From: Sclerodactyla briareus
Lineage: Eukaryota > Echinodermata > Holothuroidea > Dendrochirotida > Sclerodactylidae
Assembly (NCBI GenBank): GCA_026419785.1
Contig: JAODTK010005110.1
Span: 124,001-188,000 of the forward strand
DNA length: 64,000 bases
Reading direction: 5' to 3'
This document shows positions 33,762-44,560 of this stretch, piece by piece. The notes below the pieces were generated by a model. It made no database searches, was not told the DNA's origin, and saw only the letters and a list, made by a program, of their open reading frames with translations. The translations under genes were made by a program, and so were the position numbers. Numbering within the stretch: the first letter of the stretch is position 1; each line of letters begins with the position of its first letter.

Positions 33762-35687
33762 TCTTAGTCTATGATTGCTAGGAGGACCCACAGTTGGCAC
33801 CCCCCCCCCAGACTCTCCGTGAGTGGTACATTTTGTCCGGGGACAGTCTGAACATTATTTTACATGTTACCATCGAAAATGTTTGGGATGAACTCTGCAC
33901 AGCCGCCATTTTCCAAAATGGCCGCCGTTTGGGACTGTTTTCCATATCAGGTCATAAAGGTTCTATGGTTAGTATTCTGGGCGTTATACTCATATTTCTG
34001 GGTCAAGGGATCCCGTCAGAACAACAAACTTACCACTGTGCTTGCGGCCGGCCATTTTTGAAATTCAAAATGGCGCCAAAATGGCCGCCAAAGTGAGGGG
34101 AGGATAAATCACAAAATAGGCAGGAAACATAAAGGACATTCTGCCAAATTGGGTCATAGTTCGTTGATGTCTGGTGCCCGTTAACATCAAGACAATTTGC
34201 AATTGTGCTGCTGGAAACACTTTGAAAGGAAAAACCAAAAGGGCTGCCAAAATGGCCACCCAAATGGCCGCCAGAACGCATAAAATTACCTAGTTATGCA
34301 GGAATACACACCAAAATATGCAAATTGGGCAACAATCAATGTGGTTGTTTTTATTCCTAGTGATTATTAGAAGTTATTTGAACAGGTTAGCACTGTTAAC
34401 ATTTTCAAAAAATCCAAGTGGCAGCTAAAATGGCCAAAATGGCTGCCAGAATGTATGAAATTACAAAATGCAGGAAATACATACAAAATATGCACCCAAT
34501 TGGGCAACAATCAATGGGGTTTTCGATTCTAGTACTGATTTATTAGAAGTTATTTACCAAAACAGGTGACACTGGTACATTTTTGAAAATCCCAGATGGC
34601 GGCCAAAACAGTCACCAAATGGCCGCCCAGAACGAATATATATAAATAATAAATATATATAAAATTAAAAGTACATAGTAGTATGCGGGAAATACACAAA
34701 AAAATATGCACAATTGGGCAACAGTCAAGTGATTTTTTTTTTATTCATAGTGATTATTAGGAGTTATTCCCAACAGTTCGCACTGTTAACATTTTCAAAA
34801 CCAAAATGGCGGCTAAAATGGCACCAAAATGGCCGCCAGATGTATGAAATTACATAATATGAAACCAAAATACCCCAAAACAACCAAACAAATAGACAAG
34901 TGGGCAACAATCAATGTGGTTTTTGATCCTAGTGTGATTATTAGAAGTTATCCCAACAGGTTGACACTGTTAACCTTTTGAAAAATCCAAGATGCCGCCA
35001 TCTGGATTTTTGAAAATGTTAACGTGCTAACTTGTTGGGAATTAACTTCTTATAATAACTAGGAAAAAAATCACATTGATTGTTGCCCAATTGTGATATT
35101 TTGTGTGTATTTCCGACCATACTATGTAATTTTATTCGTCTGCGGCGATTTTGTGGCCATTTTGGCGGCCATGGCCACATTTGGATTTTTCAAAGTGGTT
35201 TACAGCAACACAAATTGCAAATTAGTCTTAATGGTTACTGGGAAACCAGAATCCCAAACTAACTAAATACCCAATGTGGCATATTTCCTTTGTTTCCTGC
35301 AATTTTTGTGATTTCCTCACTTTGGGAGCCATAGTTTGGTGCCATTTTGGAATTTCAAAATGGGCCGCCGCAGCACAGTGGTAATTTTGTGCTCTGACTG
35401 GGCGCCATGGACCCAGACAGAGAAAAATATGGGTTGTTTTTTATTTATACGACTAGAATAAACCATATAACTCTTGTATGACATGATATGGGTGGTGCGA
35501 ATGAAGGAAACCAGTCCCAAACGGCTGCCATTTTGGAAAAATGGGCGGTGGCAGGTTCATCCAACATTTTTCGATGGTAACATTGTAAAATATTTTTCAG
35601 ACGGGTCCCCCGGACAAAATGATACCAATCACGGAGAGTCTGGGGGGGAGGGGGGTGCACGGGGGTCCTCCTAGCTCTGACTAAGAG
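33762..35687. mobile_element. foldback (large inverted repeat) element inserted in DIRS copy A
   Basis: The left end (TCTTAGTC, GCTAGGAGGACCC, C run, AGACTCTCCGTGA, ATTTTGTCCGGGG) recurs inverted at the right end. The complementarity continues inward for hundreds of bases: TACCATCGAAAATGTT, CCGTTTGGGACTG, TACCACTGTGCTTGCGGC. The symmetry centre is near 34993. The left arm (about 1.2 kb) is longer than the right (about 0.7 kb) because it carries about four tandem units of roughly 180-200 bp, each with AAAATGGC/CGCC motifs, TTGGGCAACAATCAA and TGATTATTAGAAGTTAT. No transposase frame is present, so it would be non-autonomous. No clear target-site duplication is visible. Confidence 0.75.
34265..34990. 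repeat. about four tandem units in the left arm of the foldback element
   Basis: Units begin near 34270, 34450, 34625 and 34845. Each contains GCCGCCAGAA or a variant, AAATTAC, CAATTGGGCAACAATCAA, AGTGATTATTAGAAG and AACAGGT, then CACTGTTAACATTTT. One inverted unit is present in the right arm (about 35000-35180). Confidence 0.7.
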
Positions 35688-35939
35688 CTCTATGCCTGTG
35701 GACTCACGGTGCTAACGAGCACCGGCCACGGGACCCGGAAGGGGCCAAGTCGGGGACCGTCTCTCTTCTTCGAGCGCGCCATATCACTGGGGCTTCTCTG
35801 CCGTGGTAGTAGGTCTTCGTAGGACAAGGCGGCCGCCTCACAGCGTTCCTCTGTCCCAGGTAGCGATATGGCCGGAAGGTCCGGTAGCCGACACACTTTA
35901 CTTGTATTGAGGAAAGTCCCGCTACGGAAAAAAAAAAAA

Positions 35940-36445
35940 ATATCATTACAGGAGTATACCTCTCCCGAACGATTACAATAACAATATCCAAATAGGAAGC
36001 ACTCCCGACATGAAATGTGATATGTTCATAATACGGTGTATTGCAGGATAAGATTATACAAAATACATAAATCACCGATAACGAACGGTATTACCATACG
36101 TGAATCACAGATCGGAATTCATTTCCGACCCTTTTGGGGGGAGATAGGCGCTAGGTAATAATAATAGGTATTGCGGTATAATGACTATACGAAATACAAA
36201 TATCGGCCGGCAAAATATCACAACAGGAATCAATTCCCGACATGATAAGCGGAAATTAATAGTATACGAGGTATTGCAGATGAGAATATACAAATACAAA
36301 CCATCAGCGATAACGACGTATACAATTAGAATATCACAAGAAGGAAATCACTTCCGACATGATATGCCAAATGTCATAACCGTAGTGTATGGCAGTATTA
36401 AGACATACAAAATACAAGTAATCGGCCGGTAACGAACTCACCGAT
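35940..36445. repeat. tandem array in the leader of DIRS copy A, unit about 120-150 bp
   Basis: Three to four copies carry AGGAATCAATTCCCGACATGA or a variant, GGTATTGCAG, ATACAAAATACA, ATCGGCCGG/TAACGA and a central AATATCACA. No comparable array is seen in copy B. Confidence 0.6.
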
Positions 36446-36469
36446 ATAAGAGAAGTTAACTTAGGACTC

Positions 36470-37010
36470 CAAGCCAGTTAACGAAAAAGTACCACATTCC
36501 CCCCGCTCTCACCCCTCTTGAATAAATTCCCGAGCGCCGCGCGCGGAGAGACCAACACCCCCGGGAAGAGAGAAAGGGGGAAGGGAGGGAAGGGGGGAAA
36601 AAAAAACCCCAAGGAAGGGAAGGGAGAGGAGGGGAGGGAGGGGGAGGGAGGGGGGGGGCTCACTAGGGAAAGACCGGACAAAAGTCCCGCCCCACTGAAC
36701 CTAACACAATATGAGGAGCTACCACACCCCCGCGTTGTTAGGCTACGGGGGAAGCCATGCAAAGCCCTATTGTGCTAGGAGAGCTAGACAAAGATGGACG
36801 TACGCAAAACGGCGGATCGAGCGGGAGAATGAATCCAAACCAACATCATGCAAACCGCTAAGTATAAACATATCCCTGATAGACGAAGTCGGACGAAAAA
36901 ATGCTCCTATCAAGATTCTGAATGTCGATTGAACGCAGATGGGTGATTTTCGGCTTTGAAAAATCGATGAAATTCTTAACCAAATGCTCATAACTAAACG
37001 TTCAACTGGC
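36470..37010 (-). other. 5' leader of DIRS copy A with a strand-biased purine tract
   Basis: The plus strand is almost pure purine at about 36560-36660. It is followed by GGAAAG, ACCGGACAAAAGTCC, CCCGCGTTG and CTATTGTGCTAGGAG. The same order occurs in copy B (55380-55640: purine tract, ACCGGACAACAGTCCAGCC, CCCGCGTGGTG, CTGTGCTAGGA), so this is conserved element sequence and not host DNA. Confidence 0.65.
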
Positions 37011-37027
37011 AAACTAAAAAGGAAGAT

Positions 37028-37125
37028 AGGGTTGAGCGCCGGACTACTGTAAAAGTTGCCGCCTGTTCAATGGCGCGGGGTGGGGTTGCACATTGCAATA
37101 TGTGTTAAGTTGAGTAGTGAAATAG
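37028..37125 (-). repeat. right inverted terminal repeat of DIRS copy A
   Basis: It carries CCGGACTACTGTAAAAG, TTCAATGGCGCGGGGTGGGG and TTGCACATTGCAATATG, ending GAGTAGTGAAATAG. It pairs with the left terminal repeat and with the second half of the ICR. Confidence 0.75.
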
Positions 37126-38848
37126 AGTTTCTGTAGACCAATTGCTGGCTCAACAAAGTGCTTGACCAGGTCTGGCTTGGAAAATCTCATACTGCTACCA
37201 GGTCAAGGTCATCTGGGGTTAGCTGAGGGCAAAGTCAGGAGAACTTGAAAGGCTCATGATGGTTGTCCTTCAATTGAAATATGGTTTGCAGCTTCCTTAG
37301 GATAGGGGGGGGGGGGATAAATTTGTTTCTATGGATCAACCCATGGGTCCTTCTAGGTGAAACATAGGTACTTGCACAAAATTTGATTTTTATCATATCC
37401 ATCTATAACCCGGCATCGTGCATATGTAGGGAATACTTTGTATGACCGTCCCTATAAATAATACATGACCTCTACTGTTCAAGGGCAAGGTCAATAAAGA
37501 TCCATTCCTTCTGGTCTGAAGTCCCTATTGGGGAAACTTGGCATTTAGCAGAATCAGATGGCCTAATTGGATTCAAATATCAAGTTATACAAGTTAGATG
37601 TTGCATCCCCAGAAATGTAGCCCAATGCAAATTCATAAGGAAGTTTCCACACATTCCTCATCAAGAGAGTTTCTAGCAAGGGCCATGTAATTGCATGAAA
37701 CCATGCCGAACTAACGAAATAATGACCTGAACATCCTATAACCCTATGTCGACTCTCCTTCGTGCCGACCTAGTATGTGGAGCATAATAATTTTCCAGCA
37801 AGCATTGAGGCAATATGTCAAGTATTTTCTCATTCATTGCATATCAAGAAAATCATGATTCCCACTACCTTTGCAGACCGTGAGGCGCGTGCAGCAATGT
37901 CCTCCACAATTAGTCTACTATACTAGTGGCTAACTTCAAATTTGGTAAGAGTGAATTCGGACATTGACAAAAAAGACAGCACAGTAGTTCCTCATATTTT
38001 TGATCATCAATGTAGAATTTTGCTTAATCCGTCCTCATAATTTTTCAGGATTTTCTGAGGTCTTTTTGGGGGCGGTCTTGAACATGGACTCGGGAAAACG
38101 GAGTCCCCGAATCCCAGCATGAGCCGAGTCCGAGACCCGAGTCCACGTCGACGAATCGTCCCTAGTCTAGACTGTACCGAGTCCTCCCACACTGGATCAG
38201 AGGTAGCCAGGAGAGGTTAAGGTCCGAAGTTCTTGTAAATATAATCAACCTGAAGATCAGGATTGAATTTGCTCTAAACTTTTCATATTTCTGAGGTCCG
38301 AATGATCTTGTGGTAGCAAGACATCATTAAGCATTTGGCTTTCTGGTTTTTGTATAGGAGTGTGCCATTTTTTTTTTAGGTGCATAGCCTTTTTGGTCTT
38401 CCAAACTGTACATTTGTTGGTCCCCACGTATAGGCAAGTTGATCGCTAAATAGCAATTACTGTTGCTGGTTTCGCTCAAGCTGTCAATCAAGTCTCTGTG
38501 ACAACCGAAGCAATCGGCTCCATTCCTTGATTGTTTTGTCCTAGATTGACTTTGGGCTAGCAAATTATGCAATTTTGTTTTTGTTCGATTGAGCTCAAAA
38601 GAATTTGTTGTGCACTGTTCCATCTGTGCGTATCACTGCGTATACTGACACATCATATTATTGGTATCGTACATATATAACTGTGAACTGGTATTAATTC
38701 CACAATCTGCCAGCCGCCATACAATGAAAAATACTTCATTCGGATGGTAGCAGTATGTCAATCAGTCCTGTTTTGTACGTATGGGAACAAACTATGTACT
38801 CCCAATTCCATTCAATTTCGTAGGCGAAAAAGCTAACACAGAACTTAC
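37126..38848. other. non-coding stretch with dispersed repeats
   Basis: A copy related to the 10.4-kb repeat occupies about 37140-37520 (GACCAGGTCTGG, GGTCATCTGGGGTTA, GGTTTGCAGCTTCCTTAGG, G run). A GACTCGGG/GAGTCC-rich patch lies at about 38085-38185. No gene is supported. Confidence 0.45.
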
Positions 38849-38924
38849 TTGCTTCTTCATTAAGTTCCGTAGTAAGGCACTGGATGAGGGCGCTAGATAC
38901 CTCCACTGTGAAATCTTCAGAGAT
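38849..38924 (-). CDS. candidate exon of a minus-strand membrane protein gene
   Basis: It lies between an acceptor (TTTGTTCCTTGCCAG) and a consensus donor (GTAAGT) on the minus strand and is 76 bp. The frame ISEDFTVEVSSALIQCLTTE continues LNEEA and is open throughout. It begins in phase 0, which matches the phase-0 end of the exon at 39930-40123. The join creates a potential N-glycosylation site (RYN followed by IS). It would be the segment after the hydrophobic helix. No family is recognised. Confidence 0.35.
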
Positions 38925-39929
38925 CTGGCAAGGAACAAAGATATGAGTTAATAGTGTGCTAACACCTACATTTCTTGAAATGCCACGAAATACAGATGAA
39001 CAGCCCAGTGTGTAAGAAAACTCTGAAGGGCTCACCTGAGGAAGATATTTCACGACAAAAAAAAAAGCATCATAAAGGTGACCATAGTTTGCCAGCCTCT
39101 AAATTCTTCACATATAAACAGCACTAATCAGTGACTATTCCCACTGCCACAACTTTAGACTGTTTTGCCCCTTTCTACTAATTGGGTGAAAAGGTAATAT
39201 GAAAATATTTGCTGAATTGGGCAAATTAGACAATAATTGACCTCCAGCCACCCCTCCTCTCACGACTATAAGTGTCATGGAAATCCAACAATCTTTCAAA
39301 AATCATGCAAACCAATAACCTCAATTCTATGCTTAAATTCCTCAGGACAAAAGGTACACCACAAACACAAATATTCATGAAAATAGGACAAAATAAATTA
39401 TGCAAATTAGACTATTAATTAAGCAGAAAAATGTGATCAGCTCACGTTAGCTCACGTAAGTACTATCTTGTACCTATAAAGCCAAACTAACTCACCATAG
39501 CTCTTACAGTTTGTCTGTAATCCTTCTGAATAAACATATAAACACACACACACTTAAAGAAGTGATCACTCAGTACATCTCTCCCTGAATTTTGTTCCTT
39601 TTGTTCGTTTGGTGAGACAAAAATGACACTGCAAATTGTTTGGTAAATACCACTCCCTATAAGACACACATCATAATGCAAGAAGCAGACTTGGTCAAGT
39701 TCCGTTCTTGAATACAGCCACTGATTTCTGTCAACTAAGCAAATCTGTTCTCAGCTTTATCAGCTCAGATTACCTAATCAGATATGTAACAACCAATCAG
39801 CATATGTGTGTCACCCTGTGGAAGTTGTAAAATGCAAGTACGAGACGAGCAGCTGTGGTGGAGGTGGGGTGATATGGAGCAGAAAGAAGGGAAGAAGAGA
39901 AGAGAGTTGATACTTACATGAATACTTAC

Positions 39930-40123
39930 GTTATATCTGCTAACATTGTAGACTAGAGTAGCCGCGGCAGCGACTAGATCCACAACAGTACTGAGCAGGG
40001 ACGTCACGATCAATGTGATCATGATCTGTATGTTTGAGGTCGGCTTCCGTCCACGGTGCACACCCACTCCTGCTCAGACTTCACCCAGAGGGCGCCCTTC
40101 CTAGTAGAACAAGCATTACAGAG
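39930..40123 (-). CDS. candidate exon with a hydrophobic segment (minus strand)
   Basis: It lies between an acceptor (TTTCTATCCTACAG) and a consensus donor (GTAAGTATT). The first part is open in one frame: LCNACSTRKGALWV, then SEQEWVCTVDG. The second part is open in another: IQIMITLIVTSLLSTVVDLV, then AAAATLVYNVSRYN. That stretch is a hydrophobic run of about 28 residues, long enough for a membrane helix. One indel is needed to join the two parts. It ends in phase 0, compatible with the next exon at 38924. A polytopic membrane protein is possible; no family is recognised. Confidence 0.35.
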
Positions 40124-43100
40124 CTGTAGGATAGAAAATAATCAGAATCATCATCTCATGCTCTTCAAAATTATATATAATCAAGTGCTATCCTGTGAAA
40201 ATTGACACAATTTCAGAAAGATATCAGATCAGTAATTTGGGGGGAACAAAACCAATTTGCACACTTGGATCTGTCGCTAATTTGTTTTTCTAAAGAATGG
40301 GTTTCTACAACAAAATTGTGTTTTACCGAATCAACGAGAGAAAGTCATTGAGTTATTTGCAATTTTGGTAGCATGTATTAGAAAGTGCCCTTCTTTGAAT
40401 ATCAATGAAAAGGTAGAGGTAGAATGGAAGAGGTGATTATTTTTTTATATCTTTGCCTGGAATGCGACTGTTATCAGGAGATTCTAGCGATAGAGAGGAG
40501 GCAACATACATAGCAAACAGGAGGCTGATCAAGGGCCCCTTGCCATATTGTTCACGGATTAGCCCATAATCATGTGCATTCTCTTTTCAACTAGTGCTCA
40601 GCTGATAAGGGCTATTCCACATCGGACTGATTTCACGATTAGCAAATCAAGTGCGTTATCATTGTAGCTGAAACACCAGAAATGAGGATTGCTCATTTTG
40701 GCTTCTGAGGAACATGTTGTGACTGGACCTTTACCAACCAGCCTTAACGCCCACTGTGTGCCTACCTGTGAGGCAGTTCAAATTATCCATGATAAAGACT
40801 TATAATAATAATAATAAAGAGGTGTTATATAGCGCTTTATGCAAAGCCTCAAAGTGCTCCACAAAAGAGAAGGGAAATCCGAAAGATAGATTATCGAGGT
40901 GTTTGTGCCTTTGGAATCTGTGCTTGCGGCTTCCCAAAAGTCGTCAGGCTCAGGGTCGTCAGGTCAATATCTAAAGTAACGCAGGTACTGATAACGTGAA
41001 CTTCAGTTGACCCCTGTAAGCCAGAGTCCATAGATCATATAGGGGAGCACACTAATCAACACACTGAAATGATATATTTACTCGAATACCACGAAGGTTA
41101 TGATTTCTCTGCCAAATACGAACGTTAAAAATTGGCGCAATCGAGAAGTTTCTTCTTTCCGGGAATTAAGGCCAATCCCGACGCCTACCAGGAAATCAAT
41201 TCACAGATATGTTCTAAAGCTAATTAGTGAGCATCCAACCAAATATGAACTTAATTGAAATAATTCCTGTACCTTTATTTCCAATTTTAAGCCTTCAATT
41301 TTTCCGAACGTTAATGTGGTACCTCTCTTGCGCAAGCCTGCAGCTGCGCTGCTAATTCTGTAAAGTTTAGCTCACTATTCTTGAAAAATTCAACTTTTCT
41401 GTATTTTATCGAGTTGTTAGGTGCCCTGAAGATTCTATAAAACAATAATAGAGAACTTCAAGAGATCTTTACACGATTACTATCAGATCAATCATCAAAA
41501 TAATCAGTGAATTTGGGGTCATATTGGTATATCTTCTATTCAGTTGCTCGTGTACACTAAATAACAACTTACGCAGCCAGATGATCGGACAAAACGGGAT
41601 ACTAAATTTCGTGCAAATATTGATCCATGACAGCCTTAAACTACTTTTCTCATTTGCTACTTCCCCCCAAAAAAGAGCACCTGTAAATCAGATTTCGGGT
41701 GCTACTTTTGGATTTTTGAGTGCTCCTCCATTTTTCAGTTAAAAGCTAAAATCATGATAATTTGGCCTCATTAATGAGCATATTCATATTAACTCAACTG
41801 CACTCTCAAACAACCATATGATACTCTTCACACTTCACAGTAGTCCACCCTTGAACAACAGCTGCCAAGGAACAGACGGAATTGAACATGAATTAGGGCT
41901 TACCTAAGTTTTTGCATGTGTGTGTAGTGGGTTGGTATGTGTAGTAGGGCTGTTCGTTTTGTGCAGAATACAACATAAAACAACTGTAACGAATATTCAT
42001 CATCTTCCAATAATTCATTGCAGTTTATTTGTTCCAAGATCTGGCTCAAAATTAACCTTCAACAATTCATTGTGTGGTTGTTTTCTCTTCAGTTGTGTGT
42101 TGCTACAAGCCTGTCACAAAAGAAGAGGTCATGGTGGCCACTTTATTGAAAGACCCAAATTCCCTTTGTACAACCAGATTTTGACATGACATTGTCCACT
42201 GAAATACTGTTTTTGTCAGCAACCAGGACATCTCTTCCTCATCGCTTGTGAAAAAATATTCAGTGAAATATATTCCCCTTTGAACATTATTTCGGTACAT
42301 TCCCATCCCATCATTTCATGATTCAATCGTTTTTGTGACATTGTAAGATGTTGGTGGCCATGTGCGTGTAGTCGTGTACAACACTGACTGGATGCAATGT
42401 CTCGTACCTTGCAGCCTGCAAGCTGCGCGGATCGCTGCTTGCATCAGCTTCTATCTGCCGTGTTGTACAGGGCCCCCCCCCATTCAAATTCTACACATGG
42501 CCTGCACAGCTAGAACCTGTAGGTCAGTAAGCTATGCAGCAGTTGGCACATGAATATGTGAGCTCCATTGCTTGGACTCTTGCAGTGTAACAGTGCAAAT
42601 TGCATTGCATGTGTTTTAAAATTGTTCAATATGCCCGTCGATTATTCCCTGTATTGAATGTTAAGCCAAAAAAAAACAATGATTTTCATGTGCATGGCAA
42701 TCCACCAATTCATTAATGCATATACCAGCGTTGGATACAGTTTCAGTATAAAAACAGATTGTCATCATGTAATTGACGATTAAACTAAGCATAGCCTAGA
42801 TGCAGCTTTTCAGCTGGAAAATTTCCAGATTTTGTTCGAAAGTTTCATCGTGAATAAATTCATTGTAATAATCCTGGAACAATGTCAGACTAATAATAAC
42901 CCTAACACCTGAAAGATTAGTCTATCAGAACATATTTTATCACATAATTTGCAGAGCCCAACCTAAAAACATCAAACCAAATCAAATTATTATCCCATTT
43001 CATTAGATCGCTACAGACTAGACATGTAGCCTAATGATAATTTCACATAGGCTACATTGTGTGGTTTGGCTACCATTTCTGAGCCATGTGCAAGAATATG

Positions 43101-43699
43101 GTCAATTCACTGAATAATGGAAGAAACAATTATAAATAACAGCTTCCACAATGATTTTTTATCACATTTACAACAACTTTGAGGCTGCGCTTTGCTTCAG
43201 TATTAGGCTAAATTGAGGCAATAGTTACGTGGCAGCATTGGCTCATGTAGGCTACTTGTAGTGTATGCAGTAAATGGTGTGTTCATGATTAGAATTCTAT
43301 TATCGGAAAGGGAGAGGGGGGCTATGTGTGGAAATACTTGTAGCGAATTACAACATCGTTCCAGTATGCACGATATGTCAAGTGAATTCATCATTTTGTA
43401 TTTAGCCAATTTTGAGCAGTGATTGTTTCAGTTTATGTTGCTTTCAGGTTTTGCAATAATGGCTATGTTACGATCGAACCTTGGTAGTAATTTACTGATA
43501 CTGATAGTGATCATGCCATAACGGACCTGCCGGTCGTTCCAACCTATCCAGACAACGGGATTATATTGCCGTTGTATTCTTGGCTGTTCACAGAGGAAAG
43601 TATGGCGCATATCCGGACTGTTTTTAAGAATTTTGAAGTCGCGTTTTAGCAGGTTTTTCCAGCGGAAATTTGGTGACATATTTTCCCCCCACACTGCAC
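40124..43699. other. mostly non-coding stretch
   Basis: At about 40800-40935 there is a copy of a widespread repeat type (AATAATAATAA, TATAGCGCTTTATGCAAAG, CCTCAAAGTGCTCCACA). At 42093-42184 (+) a weak candidate terminal exon follows TTTTCTCTTCAG, with one open frame (YKPVTKEEVMVATLLKDPNS) ending in TGA. It has no other support. The rest shows no gene. Confidence 0.35.
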
Positions 43700-44560
43700 C
43701 TTGGCACATCTAGCTGGAACATGGGGGGAATTTTACGGTTCGAAATTAGCTCAATTTTCATTTTTGTTTATTCGCCCCCGTACTGGCGATTTCGGTTGCA
43801 CTTTTCATCAGCGTTCCGGGGGCCAATTTGCAACTCCGCCCCGTGTTTTCAAGCCCTTTTGTCAGGTAAGCCATTCCACAGAGAAGGACCTATCCAGAAA
43901 CTCTCTTCACCTTAAGTGCTGGTGTTTTGTCTTTTTTAACAGTGTTAGATTTTGTGAAACAGTGGTAGTGTATGAGAAGGACCGTATGGTGTGGTAGGGT
44001 CATAAGGTATTCAGGAGCAATACTTGTACAATGGTAAAGAGAATCTTGAATGAAATACGAGCCTGTGACAGGAACGTCAAATGAAGTTCGGACAGAACAG
44101 GGCTGATATGTTGTCTTTGGGGGGTCTTAGTGACGATCCTGGCAGCTGCATTTGAGTGGAAGGCCTGAAAGTAACCTATTGCAGGAAGTGTGGGCTGAGA
44201 AGAGACCGATGATGGGCCATTTCTCAGCTAGTGGCTTGGTCGAGATATTTCCTAGTTCTCCTGATCTGATAGATGCCATACCAACCAGATTGACACAACT
44301 TACGAACATGTAATTTGAGATGAGCTTACTGTCAATGACAGCTCCAAGATTACTCGCATCGTTAATCCGTGTGAATGAGGGTTTTTAACTGTGTGAACAG
44401 ATGGTAGAGATCACAAGTACAAAATTTTGATTTGATCTGTACAACTTCGAGTTTTGGCTCATTCATTTCAAGCATCTCACAAGAAAGACGGTTCGATGCC
44501 TACCACGCTGATACGGAGACTTGCACCTCAGGGAGTACGTCCCCCCCCCCCCCCCCCCCC
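43700..44560 (-). mobile_element. 3' part of a CR1/L2-like LINE (minus strand)
   Basis: Minus-strand frames read in order: MNEPKLEVVQI (near 44460), SKFCT, ASNLGAVIDSKL (near 44350), RKLCQSGWYGIYQIRRTRKYL, LLSGLPLKCS and DRH. Then follow VTGSYF, SIAPEYLMTL and, toward the 3' end, a decayed stretch. The order W-x-NxxKxE, NLGxxxDSxL, VxxLCxxxxxxxxxIRxxRxxL, YCNxLLxGLP-like, APEYL is that of the region C-terminal to the RT core in CR1/L2 elements. There are many frameshifts. It is an old, 5'-truncated copy. A C run (44541-44562) marks its upstream edge. Confidence 0.65.

Larger units (their letters stand above)
28797..37125 (-). mobile_element. DIRS-1-like element, copy A (probably non-autonomous)
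   Basis: Both ends share an inverted terminal repeat of about 85-100 bp. The left end carries CTTACCCATATTGCACTTTG and CCACCCC; the right end carries the complement (GGGGTGGGG, TTGCACATTGCAATATG). Just inside the left end an internal complementary region (29047-29147) matches first the left end and then the right end, inverted. This is the DIRS-1 signature. The right-hand leader (about 36470-37000) is similar to that of copy B, fixing the transcription direction as minus. The interior keeps a 3' coding end like copy B's (PPPVAL, then IWGK) but no RT motif that I can find. It is filled with tandem arrays and a foldback insertion. At 8.3 kb it is longer than copy B. Confidence 0.75.

Noticed and set aside
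36478-36778. Gly/Lys/Glu-rich and Pro/Ser-rich open frames
   Set aside because: Caused by the purine tract in the DIRS leader; the same tract without these frames occurs in copy B.
43670-43997. Plus-strand open frames as host exons
   Set aside because: They overlap the 3' part of the minus-strand LINE remnant and show no splice borders.
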